The position numbers and the translations under genes are program-made. The notes beneath the pieces were generated by a model. That model had not been told where the DNA came from and made no database searches. It saw nothing but the letters and a program-made list of their open reading frames with translations. Positions 20,111 to 31,760 of a stretch of DNA of 64,000 bases are shown in pieces. Position 1 is the stretch's first letter, and each line of letters opens with the position of its first letter. The DNA comes from Plutella xylostella (taxonomy: Eukaryota; Arthropoda; Insecta; Lepidoptera; Plutellidae), in the NCBI RefSeq assembly GCF_932276165.1, contig NC_064008.1:5151001-5215000 (forward strand). Direction: 5' to 3'.

Positions 20111-22810
20111 AGTCGTGCTAGCGAAGCAACGAGTTAGTTTTTCTTAAGGTAAAATGACCCCACTGTATCGCCGGTTCTATAAAGATGTCAAGTCTAGGTC
20201 CCGGTTGTACCAAGAGCGTATACATTGCTAACCTTATTGAACAGAGGAATTACTATTTATGTTGGGTGCTTCCGATTGCGTCATTGTTTTACGTTTCGTA
20301 GTACAGGGGCGTTAACAGGTTCTTAATATTTTCAGATACCACGCGTTTGCCAAAATGTACGTTATAGTAATTATTACTTCTTGTCGAAATTAATATCGTT
20401 GAAAAGCATAGAAGTAAATGTACATGAAAAGCGTCTTTTTTTCAACATTTAATTGCATTACTTGTGTTTACAGCATACCTTTATTTTCTGTCATTTGTTT
20501 TAAGATTAGTCGCTTCTAGATAAACCTGATTATAAGCATAAATATAACGATGAATCATTATTAGCTAGTTAACTTTAGCCATGAAAACTCAGACTAGGCA
20601 TATTGATCGATCGGTTTATAATTCTCTTTAGGCCATTAGCTTTTACCATATAACATGAAAACGAATACATTTCTCACCGAAACCCTCAACCAAGTCAAAA
20701 CACGCCGGCTATTCTCAGAATGCCGGCCAATCTATTACTATAACTACCGCTACACAAGCATTCTCTATTAGCCAAAGCCCGGCAACCCATTACACGTACA
20801 CACGTTCAACGTTCTATGCCCAAACAAGAAACGCCCTTAGTTCGGGGCCCATGCAAAGAGACAGTTTGCATACAAATACGCCCGCCGTGCAAGTGGTAAA
20901 AGCAATACTTTATGGCTTTACATTGTGGCGCGCATTATGCTAAGTTTAAGGTTGGACGATCACGATCGATAGTGGACGATGTTGGTGTTTGAATTTTGGC
21001 CGAGGTTTTGATAGCTGAATCTCAAGACATTATTTGTATAGGTTATATAATTATTATATATTATTGGCGATCAATATTTTGCTTTTGAGTAAAACCAGTT
21101 CAAATTCTGTGATTGGTAGTAGGTATTGTACGAAATGAATAAAAGTCATGTTTGTATATAATTAATATAATTATACAGCATGACCTAACTACGCATTATA
21201 TATTTTCGCGAATAAATCTTTGTTGATTTACCTTTATTCGAGTTCGCAGTTTGAAACAATCCCGTAACTAATTCATCGGTAATGACTAAGGCTGTTTACA
21301 CACGTCAATATTACAGGGAAACTGCTAAACTTTGGTCCCGACGAAACTATTTTTCGTGTTAACTGGAAACAATCAGGGACTTTCCCCTTTCCTGTTTTCC
21401 CCGACATTTGTGGGGGCGAATTGAACGATACACACGCGCCAAGAAACTAATAATGGGCACATATGGAATGTCCCAACTGATCATTGGATTTTCTTGTTGC
21501 ATATTTAAAGTATTTTGAAAGACTTCGCTACAGAAAATTGCTACATATTTTTTCGTATAAACGTTTAAAAAATGTGACGTCAATTTAAGACCATGTGATT
21601 TAAGTAAGTACTAACTTGTTTAAGCTTTCTATTTTATCCCAGTAAACTTTTTATAACATTAATGTGTTTTAAAATTAACTGTAACTTATGAAGTCAAATC
21701 CAAAAAGATGCTGATTTACTGTAAATTTCCAGTGTAAACATTAAACATCGGGAATACCTATATCAATAAAATTCTACATATAAAAGCCAAAATAAAATCG
21801 GACTGCACATCCGTAGAAGTCCGGGACGTCACAAACGTCATGGTCCGAACGAAGTGAAGTTTGCTGCTGCTGACAGGAGGAAATAAAGAGGAATAGACGA
21901 CCGTTGTTGTGCCTGATATCCATAAATTATAAAAGAAAGGGTTCTAATTCTTGGAACCAAAATAAAAGCTGTGTTGTATCGATTTTACGGCTCGCAACTT
22001 ATCACGTGAGTACAAAATTATCTGCGAAAAGCGGGTGACACTTCTGAGGAAGCCTTCATGGATTAAAGTTAAGGATATGCTGTAACTATCATCTGTTAAG
22101 ATGCTGTGGCCACTGATTGATGAAGATTGGTGATCTGTTAGGATTGATCGGTGATCTGTACGGATCAGGTCTACGGAACTGTCTCAAGGACGCGGAGCAG
22201 AAACGATACAATCGTGATAAGTAGAAACTAATAAACACTTCCTATGTTCTTATAATCCTTCCTTCTCTTTCTTCCAAACTTTGGCAGAAGATATGCTTCT
22301 TTACATAAGGTTGAATGACATCATAACTGGCGCCGCCACTAGAAAATAAATCATAATTAATATTAACGTCCTTTTGAAAGCATTATTCCCATAACTGCCA
22401 CTTTTCGCGACCTCTTCATGCTAATTTAAATTTTTGGAATCTAGCTCTTAATACCTGTTACTAGTTATTATTCTGTGCCAGTATGTAGTTGTAATTACAA
22501 TAAAACACAGACAACATACCATAACTAATCGGAAAAACAGGAAAAAGCGAAAAAAGCGACCACCAATCAATACAAAGCTCAGCAGGAGCGTATAAAAAAA
22601 ATACTTAACTAAAACTGCACAAATAAATTCATCTAAAATACATTGTAATACTAAGTTCAACGACCCCTTAGCTATATTCAATTGGGAATCCTTAGTCCGT
22701 AGTAGTTCATTAGAAGCGATTAATCACAAGTGCACATTGAGAACTAGACTGCTCGTACTGATCGACTGGGCTACTCTCGGATCTTTTGTCGATTGGAACT
22801 CGGATAAAGG
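20111..22810. other. no recognisable feature
   Basis: About 2.7 kb of AT-rich DNA, the longest quiet stretch in the first half. No inverted ends, repeats of other parts of the window, or plausible exons were seen. An old repeat could be hidden by divergence. Confidence 0.35.
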
Positions 22811-22816
22811 GACCTT

Positions 22817-23279
22817 AGGGCATGCAATACCGCAATACCTGGATCCCGTAATACCGGGATCATTCACCCTTTTTTTAGTACCGGTATTGAAAGTTAATTC
22901 CGGTATTGATGTAATACCGGAATCGAGCTTTTTTTAGGCTATAAATAAATCGATTAAGATATAGTTAGCCTTGTGCTCCTATATATACTATGAAAGCGCA
23001 CTTGTCTTCAACCGTTACATGCGGTTATTGGAAATCTACTTGTTGTCCATGCATTCTAAAATTTAATCTCTAATTCTCAGTTCTCGTAAAAAAATATTAC
23101 ATAATAGAGAATTTGATTGATTTTCTTGTTTTATTTTGACCTATACGACCTTTAAACCAAATATATGACATTTATAACAAGGAAGTCTAATACCGGTATT
23201 AATACCGAGATCCCGGTATTGAGTTCTAATACCGGAACTCAAAACCGGTATTGAAAATAATTCCGGTATTGCATGCCCT
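22817..23279. mobile_element. hAT-like MITE with subterminal AATACCGG motifs
   Basis: 463 bp with termini AGGGCATGCAATACCG and CGGTATTGCATGCCCT. AATACCGG/CCGGTATT recurs many times within ~120 bp of either end, resembling the subterminal transposase-binding repeats of hAT elements. The flanking 8-mers GGGACCTT and CGGACCTA agree at 6 of 8 positions, consistent with an aged 8-bp duplication. No transposase. Confidence 0.7.
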
Positions 23280-23559
23280 CGGACCTACTCTTGCCGCTTT
23301 AGTCGACTGAAGCTCGCACTTAAATAACTCGGGAAATAGTTTGTTGATGATGTATGGTGATGATGTATTACATATATGGTGACAGATGATAATAATTATA
23401 CTAGCATTCGTAGGAAGATAGATTTATCCAGCAATACCTAAAAGTATGCATATAATTTGGAATTATAGCATGGGAAAGAAATGGAGTTCCAATACTGCCA
23501 ATTCACCTCCGTCTACCCTGTCAAATTTATATTAATGCGATGGTACCAATTTTCATATT

Positions 23560-23815
23560 CGATATTAATCAGTGCTGCAACGATCACTGAGGCTTTCGAG
23601 GTAAAAGCCGTTAAGTAAACGATTGTTCATACGCTCATCCCGTGATATTGATTTGTAATTACTTCGCAGATACAAATTGTCTGTCTTAAGGTTGCCTGGA
23701 AGAAATCGCTTTAAGCGATAAGGCCGCCATTTGTAAATATGTGTTAGATCAAGTTTTTTGTAATTTTTGTCCATGTTTTTGTGTGTACAAATAAAGAATA
23801 TCTATTCTATTCTAT
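23560..23815 (+). repeat. LINE 3' UTR with (TATTC)n tail
   Basis: CTTAAGGTTGCCTGGAAG then AAATCGCTTTAAGCGATAAGG and CAAATAAAGAATATC with a TATTC repeat tail. A widespread lepidopteran LINE 3' end; minus copies at 11270, 34108 and 36411. Confidence 0.7.
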
Positions 23816-23819
23816 TGTC

Positions 23820-25010
23820 TGTTACTACCTACATACGATTTACGAGAATCTTCGTCGAAGCTTAGTCCTTCTTGCTAATTGTTACAGATTCACTCCATCG
23901 CCTAACGAAAACAATAGCTTACAGCTAACTCCTTATTCTGGGAAATTAGGATTTGGGATTAAAACCGGGGGTGTATTTTTATAGTGTATAAGAGCTGCTC
24001 CAGTGGCGTATTGACTGTAGTTGGTATAAGTTTGCCGCACCTTGGTAGTTTCAGTGTGCGTATCACGAATATTGATCGTATTAAGTTTGTTTTTGCACTC
24101 CCATACAATTTGCTCCCTGTACCTGCAGGTTGACTGGTAGAAAATGCTTTTAGCATTAAGTCCAGCTGATTGTACATAATTACTTCTGTATATTGTGCAA
24201 TGAATAAACAAATATTGTCGACTTTAGTCGATAGTAATTCGATAGACAAGTCACTGAATTTTGTATGCGTTTTATTAGTTTCTAACGTTACCGGGGCGCT
24301 GATTAAGACGACATATAAATTGCTATCGAATGACGATATGGACTTGATTTGACAAATATTCGTGTTTCGCGCACAGTTTTTCCTGTCAGAAGCTGACGTT
24401 AATCTGACTTGATAATCCTTTCACTACGGTGAAAAACCCAAGATGGGAAGTCTACATAGCTTTAGTCTTAGTCACTGACACACTAAGGATCATTTTAGTC
24501 AGACCGGAAAATGTCCACAAAATTTACCTGATACATTCAAATTCAAACCGTATTTCTGTTGCATAAAGGGTCAAATTGTAAGAATTCAAGCATTGCTTGT
24601 TGCATGGCAACTGAAAAATACAGGATAGCATAGAAAATGTTTTTCCTTTTCTGAATAGCGTGGCAGTACCATTATTTGATTTGTAGGCACATGCTCAAGT
24701 TTGGGGTTCCACTAATATACTACAATCAGGCAAGATAGATTGGAGGGTTCCCAACGAATGTAGGTTAGGCACTGCGAGGAATGTCTAGGCGTAACACTAG
24801 ATGGTGCAATTCTTAATTCCTGTGTGGTAGAGGTTAGATTTCAGTGATTTTGGTAAGAGTATTGTCTGCAGTAAGACACTGATTCGCGTTTGATTATTTT
24901 CAGCACTTGTATGAATAATAAGAAAAGTAAAAAAGAGTGGTTTATTTGAATTTTTGGTGCTTCTTGAAATAGTAAAATATAGGCCCTAGAACTTTATGAG
25001 TAATCTATTA
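23820..25010. other. no recognisable feature
   Basis: AT-rich; the overlapping 92- and 96-codon antisense frames have no recognisable domain. Confidence 0.35.
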
Positions 25011-25014
25011 AACG

Positions 25015-25200
25015 ACGCCACCGAAGCTAAGGCGGCAGTGAAGATGCTTCCGAAGCTTGAGCCGCGGGTTCGAATCCCGCCCAGGGCAAACATCTGTGTG
25101 ATGACCATTTGTGTTTGCCTTATGTCTGGTTGTCGTTTATCTATTTAATATGTATCTATCTCATATTTGTGTAGATACATAAGCTGTAGCCACTATTTTT
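25015..25200 (+). mobile_element. SINE-like repeat with tRNA-type B-box
   Basis: CCGCGGGTTCGAATCCCGCCC (25062-25082) is a strong B-box, preceded by a weak head and followed by CAAACATCTGTGTGATGACC and a T-rich body. No target duplication identified. Probably another SINE family rather than a tRNA gene, as no acceptor stem can be drawn. Confidence 0.55.
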
Positions 25201-25271
25201 GACCCTTATGAAGTTCTAAAACCACGCATATTTCACAAGGCCATGTGTGTTATATTTTATATTATACGGTG

Positions 25272-25487
25272 TTTTACGATGCAGCTGGTTATTGAGGTGC
25301 AAGAATAATAGAATAATATAAAACATGGTCTTTTGGTGTGGCTTTATTTACAATGAATGAGAATAATAGTGTAAAAGTATCTAGCAAAGTCACAATGACA
25401 TAAACTATAAACAATAAACAATAAAAGGTTCCAAATTCAAACTATATACATGGGGCCTCATAATAAGGCGTCGTGGCGTCGTCAACA
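25272..25487 (-). repeat. LTR, terminal (3') copy
   Basis: 216 bp. Minus strand begins TGTTGACGACG and ends CATCGTAAAA. It contains AATAAAG as a poly(A) signal on the minus strand (near 25345). Confidence 0.85.
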
Positions 25488-25499
25488 TGCTTCCCCCCT
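25488..25499 (-). promoter_or_regulatory. polypurine tract
   Basis: The minus strand reads AGGGGGGAAGCA directly upstream of the LTR start TGTTGAC, the expected plus-strand primer for reverse transcription. An identical tract precedes the middle LTR at 26169-26180. Confidence 0.8.
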
Positions 25500-25941
25500 G
25501 GGGTGTGTGGGCGGCGGCGGTGGCGGCGCGACGAGCTGCTGAACCGGGACATCAGTGCCAGCTTCACCCGGCGGCAGCGCGGGACCCACGGTTGTATCCT
25601 CAGGTGCAGGCCCCGATCAGTGCCGGACTCAACCGACGGGCGCCCGGGACCTACGGTTGTTCATGTGCAGGCCCCGTGCTTGCCCGGTTCTCGCTCTGTT
25701 GCTCCCACTAGCGTGCTCATTCCCTATGATCTGCGTGGTGGACGGAGTGCTTCGTCTGACGCTCATTGCGCTGCTGCGGCACCCAGTCTCCGGTTCTCAC
25801 TTCTGCTTTGGTGAGGGCTGCGTCGTCGTCGAAGGACATCATGTGACGTCGACGGCACATTTTGTAGCCGAGTTTCGCCTTCGACCGGGTGCACTTTTGA
25901 ACTGTTAGCGTTATCCTTTACACCTCAGCTGATTGTGGAGT
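25500..25941 (-). other. internal remnant of LTR element, GC-rich
   Basis: Contains the GC-rich block (GGCGGCGGCGGTGGCGGCG; ATCAGTGCCAGCTTCACCCG) repeated at 26180-26415. Frames of 74-117 codons on the plus strand are GC-rich shadows. No Pol motif. Confidence 0.7.
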
Positions 25942-25958
25942 TGAACTCGAAGGACCAA
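25942..25958 (-). promoter_or_regulatory. putative primer binding site of LTR element
   Basis: Immediately inside the middle LTR the minus strand reads TTGGTCCTTCGAGTTCA, the position of a tRNA primer site. The matching tRNA cannot be named with confidence. Confidence 0.55.
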
Positions 25959-26168
25959 TTTTACGATGCAGCTGGTTATTGAGGTGCAAGAATAATAGAA
26001 TAATATAAAACATGGTCTTTTGGTGTGGCTTTATTTACAATGAATGAGAATAATAGTGTAAAAGTATCTAGCAAAGTCACAATGACATAAACTATAAACA
26101 ATAAACAATAAAAGGTTCCAAATTCAAACTATATACATGGGGCCTCAAAATAAGGCGCGTCGTTAATA
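25959..26168 (-). repeat. LTR, middle copy
   Basis: 210 bp, nearly identical to 25272-25487 except a short indel in the GGCGTCGTGGCGTCG segment and TA instead of TG at the minus-strand start. Confidence 0.88.
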
Positions 26169-26800
26169 TGCTTCCCCCCTGGGGTGTGTGGGCGGCGGCG
26201 GCGGCGCGGCGAGCTGCTGAACCGGGACATCAGTGCCAGCTTCACCCGGCGGCAGCGCGGGACCCACGGTTGTATCCTCAGGTGCGGGCCCCGATCAGTG
26301 CCGGGCTCAGCCGGCGGGCGCGCGGGACCTACGGTTGTTACATCATGTGCAGGCCCCGTGCTTGCCCGGTTCTCGCTCTCTGTGCTGGCCGCCTCTCCAT
26401 GTGTTGCTCCCACTAGGTCGTGCTTGTCTTAGTACCTATTAATGTTTCAGCTTTTTCTATCGTGGTGGCATCAATTGTCACGACTTTTCCTCTCATCTTG
26501 TCTATAGATACTAGTACCGCCGCAGTTACACGTAGAAATCTTGTCCACGATGAGAAGCGCTTCGGATCAGGGATCAGATGCTAGCTTTCGCCATAGAATT
26601 TACTATAGTCGCAGTTACGGCGGCTCTCTTGAGCTCAACATCGTCATCTGTCGCTGGAGTTTTCATTTACTGAGGCTGCTGATAGCTTTATCGAGGATTT
26701 TAGGGAATTAATATACAGCTATAAATCTAAGGCGTTTTATTGTTCATAAGCAAAATTTGACAAGTATATATGTGACATAATTATTTTCTTCTTAAACTGT

Positions 26801-26827
26801 GCCTCAAAATAAGGCGCGTCGTTAATA
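26801..26827 (-). repeat. LTR stub (first 27 bp)
   Basis: GCCTCAAAATAAGGCGCGTC then GTTAATA matches the plus-strand right end of the middle LTR exactly. The remainder of this LTR and its primer site are deleted. Confidence 0.8.
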
Positions 26828-26832
26828 CGGTG

Positions 26833-28785
26833 TTTCCAAAAGTAAATATCCTACGTCGAAAGCAATGGTCCTTACAACAATTAAGTGCTATACGCTTTTG
26901 GCAAGTGCCCCGTTTGCATTCTTACTGCGTAGATGTTAATCTTCTCATTAGTATAAAGTTTCTTTAGTGCTTTAGCACAAACTTCGTAGGTACAAGGTTC
27001 GTTTCCAAAGTAGATAACTATGTTTTCGGCTTCGCCTACGCTCTCTGTGTAAAGTCAGCAAGCTTATTCTGGTCACTGAGGCAGTATTTAGAATATACAC
27101 GGCGTTGCCAAAACTACCTTTGTAGTCAGCTGAAAAGAGGTGACTCATCTGGTCAACTGCCTTATTATTTATCTGGCGCACCCTGGGCAATCGTATTAGT
27201 GATAGAGTATGTAAAAAAATACGTACATCAGAAAATTTAATATTTATACGACGAATAAAAGCATTTGACTTTGACTTTAGTCAATAACAAACAACTGATC
27301 TGACTGGCTGGTCTCTCTCTCACTACGGTGGCAAGCCCTAGTTTTACTTTAGTGTTTATCACCGACACACAACTTAAGACGTAGAAGAACACCTGGAGAA
27401 ATACAAAAATCTGCTGATAATGTCATTGTCATAATCATAAAATACTCAACGGCTTTCCAAATTTTACGGCCCTTTCCACCGTAATCGCCCCTCCCTGATT
27501 ACTTCCTCCAAGATAATTATGATTGCTTCTCGTACTCGATATAATCTTTAAAAACGGCATAAAAATACTCTCCTACAACCTGAAAAAAAAAAACATTTGA
27601 AAGCATAATTAATAAACGATTTTTGGCTCATAATTGAGATTTTATTACATTAAAGGGCTTGTTAGTTGCTATTTAAGTTCTGTTACCCTGGTGGTTTTGG
27701 TTCATTAGTGAAGATTAATTGACAGAAGGCTTGCTCTATTGAGTGAAGCGTGCCCTTGGCACACTGGCGTCAGTGAATGATGAATGGACCTCCCGTTAAC
27801 TGCTGGTACCCTGGTACCTTTTCCCGTCTCTCGTCGTAATTAAACGCTGTAAGTTTGATTTTCAGGATTTAGATTGCGACTGATTGATGTTGTCTGAGCA
27901 TTTTGCAGGTTGGTGGAAATTACTTTTAGTAGTAAGTCTTCCTGGCGTCTTTATCCTACTAATATTACAAACAGAGTTTTTAAAGCTAACTCGTTTTTAA
28001 TCGGGATTAATATTTTATACCTAGATTGTAAATCAGAGGAGAAGCCTACTATGGCTGGTAAAATAAATGTCACCTCTCAAGGTCGAAATATAGCATTCCA
28101 ATGTAATATTGTATGCAAGCACATAAAACAATCTAGCAAATCTGATAAACTTAAACTCGTTCAACGTTAAACTTCCTAACAATAATGTACCACTTCAGAT
28201 TCTAGAATTTCAGAGCAACAAATGCCTTGTACTTACCTAAATCATAATAGCAGCAGTATCAATAGAACCTTAGTTTCACGTACAGTGTTACAACATCTCG
28301 AAATACAGAATAACTTCAGAAGGTGCGTTTAGTAAAGTGTAAATATTAGACACTCATAAGTCAGCACTAAACTTTTAGCTAACTATTGAAAAATCGGCCC
28401 TTACATTATATTAAGTACCTATGTATTTAATGAATTTATTTCATTCCATATCTTCACCATCATGAATGAGTCGAATTAATTCATTTTCAATCAATGTTGA
28501 CTATGGGCAAGTAAATAACAGATATAGAGTTCATCAATCAATTTTATCTGATATCTTATTTCATAATATCTCTTCAGACTTAAAATTGTACCCAATCGAA
28601 CTTAGCCTTAAAAGACTAAGCTGCAATATTATTCACTATTCTTCTACTTAAGTAGCCAGCTCTTCTGCAGCTATTCCACATTCGCAGCGCTCGAGAGTGA
28701 CTCGAGAGCATAATCTAGCGCTAACAAGCAACTTCCCGCGTTGCTGCAGAATTTGTCACATCTTCACTCCACGTTTAGTTCTTGT
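26833..28785. other. mostly featureless; LINE tail at 27222-27290
   Basis: AT-rich. TTATACGACGAATAAAAGC followed by TTTGACTTTGACTTT (27233-27284) is a LINE-type 3' tail; its complement occurs at 41156-41215. Open frames of 61-86 codons near 27910 and 28466 show no domain. Confidence 0.45.
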
Positions 28786-28789
28786 TGCT

Positions 28790-28930
28790 GGGGGGTCACT
28801 CTATACTGACGAAAAACTAAAGAACAAGAGATGTCGTGCAATCGGCACGTTTAATGCAACGAGATAGAGTCGTGGCTCGCGTAGCAGCGCTTAGAAACTT
28901 AGTTTTTCATCATATAGAGTGAGTCTTCTG
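28790..28930. mobile_element. MITE, 'GGGGGGTCACTCTATA' family
   Basis: GGGGGGTCACTCTATACTGACG at left; interior GTGCAATCGGCACG and CGAGATAGAGTCGTGG are inverted relative to 9999-10137. The right end decays to ATATAGAGTGAGTC. Confidence 0.7.
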
Positions 28931-29087
28931 CCGTGGTATGAGTTGTGTTATTCGATTTAAGGCAACTTTGCAGTTCAGTTTAACTAGCGTTCGGAAAGCG
29001 GTGACTGTTTTGAAGAAATAGTTGATTTCTTCTTGCGCCGGCGACATAAGGGAAAGTTGATTATACAGTTATACACTGTCCATTATA

Positions 29088-29315
29088 CACTCACGGGCAA
29101 TGAAAAGGTATCACTGTGAAAACGCGAAATTACTCCTAAACGGAAAAGGCTAGCTTTATGACTCCTTCTGCAACATTGAAGTACATTTAACAGAGCATCA
29201 GGATATTACCAACTAAAGCAATTATATTTTGTTATTTCTTTTTATTGAATGTTTTTAAAAAAATGGGGTCATTTGATGTCTGTATTTTGTAAGTGGAACT
29301 GTTTCTTTGCCCGTG
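29088..29315. mobile_element. TA-flanked MITE, 'CACTCACGAGCAATG' family
   Basis: 228 bp, left end CACTCACGGGCAATG, right end TTTGCCCGTG, flanked by TA (29086-29087, 29316-29317). The body matches 3042-3275 along its length. Confidence 0.82.
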
Positions 29316-29424
29316 TATTATTGGTATTTTGACATTCGAAATCCCATACATATTTGATGACTGCAAAGGAAAATCAACTTTACTTACCAGACATAAGAAA
29401 CGTCAAAAATACAATAACATAGTG

Positions 29425-29766
29425 CGGAGCGGTGGTAGCTCAGTCGGGTGAGCGCCCGCTTCTCAATCAAGAGATGCGGGTTCGAATCCCGGCGCTGACA
29501 TGTACCAATGAGTTCTTTTAACTTAAGTACAATGTATACCATCGCTCTTACGGTGAAGGAAAACATCGTGAGGAAACCTACATATCTAGATTTAGCACAT
29601 CAATCTAGATATGTGAACCCACCAACCCGCATTGGACCAGCGTGGTGGGAAATGGTCCAAGCTTAGGAAGGCAGTTTAGACCTTGGGGATATGCACAAAG
29701 GTTCCATTCGAGAGAGCCAGGTGCAGGTACTTACACCCCCACAGAGAATAGAATAGAATAGAATAG
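29425..29766 (+). mobile_element. tRNA-derived SINE, full length, (GAATA)n tail
   Basis: 342 bp with the 12-bp duplication AATAACATAGTG (29413-29424 and 29767-29778). The head GGTAGCTCAGTCGGGTGAGC is an A-box region and GGGTTCGAATCCCGG the B-box. The centre has CCACCAACCCGCATTGGACC and AGCGTGGTGGGAAATGG, a core also seen at 13500, 54720 and 63330. It resembles the HaSE-type SINEs of moths. Confidence 0.92.
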
Positions 29767-29778
29767 AATAACATAGTG

Positions 29779-30413
29779 GAAGCTCTATAGACAGTCAGAT
29801 ACCGTTGCACTGGTTCGTTATCGACGTAGTTAAACGTCACTATTATCGCGATTCGCCAAAAAATAGGGCGCTGTTATTGGTGGAACACGCATTAAACAAG
29901 TCTCATTGAATTCTTTTTGCAAATGAACATTCTCTTTAAAAAGATATTATTTGGTTTATTTGAAAAAATACTAGTGCGAAATCCCAGGGATCACATGTTC
30001 CCTAGGGGCGAAAGTTGACACGTAGTAAATTACCTCACGTCTCACTTTATATATTTAACATAAACCCAAAGTTTACCCACTTTAGCAAACATATTTTCTT
30101 GTCGTCACACATATAAATACCGACCACTGTACACACATTTCAAAATTCCCACACATTTTTGCACCAAGCTCCGTAGATCTCTACATTTTCAACTCTTTCA
30201 ATTTTCATCACGAAGTAAACTTTATCTATTTGAAGTTTTAAAATGCATATACAAGATAAAAACGTCTTGTCTATTTACATAGTAATGTCGCCATTTCTCT
30301 ACGGAATGTAACAAGTTCTTATTTATGTGAGAAAAATGTGTTCTGCAAACGACTCCAGCTAGTGCTGCTGCTCTAATAGAGATGCTGTGACGGTTCAATT
30401 ACCTTTCAAACTA
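29779..30413. other. no recognisable feature
   Basis: Nothing supported. Confidence 0.35.
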
Positions 30414-30612
30414 CACTCACGAGCAATGAAAAAGTTCCAGTGACATAATAATATGGAAAGGCCTGCCATAATAAGACATAATGCCAGTAGCTCAGTATGT
30501 CGGGTATATTAACGTGGTAACGGGATAGTGACTGTTAAAATTCCATCCTGTATAAAACATAGGAGTTATTATGTCTAATGACTTAACATTAAACAGTAAA
30601 TTGCTCATGATT
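30414..30612. repeat. degenerate 'CACTCACGAGCAATG' MITE
   Basis: An intact left end CACTCACGAGCAATGAAAAA after TA (30412-30413), and a weak right-end candidate AATTGCTCATGA near 30600. The interior (ACGGGATAGTGACTG... CCTGTATA, to 30546) belongs to a third family, so an insertion is possible. Confidence 0.45.
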
Positions 30613-30614
30613 TT

Positions 30615-31640
30615 ATCATCCAATCCTTGTTAGTAAATAAAAAAATAAAAAAATAGTAGTCTGTGTGATTTTCCCAGATAAAATATGCAGAGGTATATAT
30701 ACGACATACGGAGAGCGCTTTATTAGCGTTTAATATGAATGTTCTTTTGAGTGGTTACCTATATTATAATGAATCTAAAATGATTTAATTAGAAATTTCG
30801 TCATAATACTTAAATTACATATGAATTATTTATTTATATATACAGGCTGTTCTTTCCTGCCCATATGTATGTATGTTACGTATTTAAAATACAGTTGACA
30901 TAAATTTCCCGCTAAAACATAAATAACAAAGCTTTTCTCCGAATGACCTAAAAATTTCCTAAATTGTTCTCTCATTCTGGACCACGATGTTTGCGATGAA
31001 AATAAAATATTTGAAATGAAAACATTCAAGTGTATAGGTAAGCAAATGCAGACAAATATAATTTTGTTCCTACAAAATATATTTACTTATTAGAATATGT
31101 CTATGTAGACGTTTAATTAACAACTAAAAAATCCTTTGAGAATTTCCCAGGTGAAATTTTCATAGCACAAAATGATAAATAGTCAAAACAATGTGAAATC
31201 CTTTTAAAACGGCGTAATAGCCTGTAAACAAGGGCAATTTTGCACTTGCAAAGAATCTTGGCACTTTTGTTTCGTCAGGTGGAATTATTGTTCTATTTTT
31301 GAAAGGAACGCCGCTCGCGCTGCAATGGCTTTGGAGAATTATTGTTGGCGATATTGTCCCCTAGATGGCGCTGCTACGTTTTGTATTTTTATTCACGCTC
31401 TGTTTTTGTTTATTATCGCGAAGATGTAAAGTTTGAAAGAGGTCAAGTTTATACGCGCTTCGGAAAGTTTCTTTGTTTTGTTAAAAATGTTCTTTTAAAA
31501 TAGAAACTGTGAAATCGTGAAAAAAATGCTCTATAATACTCCTCCCTAATCAATCGAAATTGCATAATAGGTACTCTTCTTCTTAGCATGCCGCTGACAA
31601 ACACTAGGGTTTTTAGACATTTTAAAACGAATAACCTATA
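30615..31640. other. no recognisable feature
   Basis: AT-rich; nothing supported. Confidence 0.35.
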
Positions 31641-31644
31641 AAAA

Positions 31645-31760
31645 TAGCGGCAGTCAATGAATGCCCAATCTCATGATCTGGCATCATGAGATTGGGTATC
31701 TCAGTATTTCGTTTACCTGACAACGGGATCGTCACTGATAAAATTGTATGCTGTATAAAA
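31645..31760. repeat. MITE remnant with a perfect 14-bp hairpin
   Basis: CCCAATCTCATGAT and ATCATGAGATTGGG (31662-31696) pair perfectly around a 5-base loop. Downstream, ACGGGATCGTCACTGATAAAA then TGCTGTATA matches 30510-30546 and 37520-37565 (GTCACTGATAAAATTCCGCC), a family whose end is CCTGTATA. Confidence 0.5.

Larger units (their letters stand above)
25267..26832 (-). mobile_element. tandem LTR retrotransposon remnant, two LTRs plus an LTR stub
   Basis: Element 25272-26827 with the same 5-bp CGGTG on both sides (25267-25271, 26828-26832). Minus-strand order: LTR stub (26801-26827), internal remnant, full LTR (25959-26168), primer-site-like sequence and second internal remnant, full LTR (25272-25487). 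The two internal remnants share the GC-rich segment next to the polypurine tract. No Gag or Pol remains. The primer-site sequence hints at a BEL/Pao-like element, but the class is uncertain. Confidence 0.8.

Noticed and set aside
25473..26442. Several GC-rich frames up to 117 codons
   Set aside because: They overlap each other in several frames within duplicated non-coding LTR-element sequence, with no recognisable domain.
29425..29500. Possible tRNA gene (A- and B-box present)
   Set aside because: It continues into a 342-bp SINE body with a simple-repeat tail and 12-bp target duplication, and no acceptor stem pairs across the B-box.
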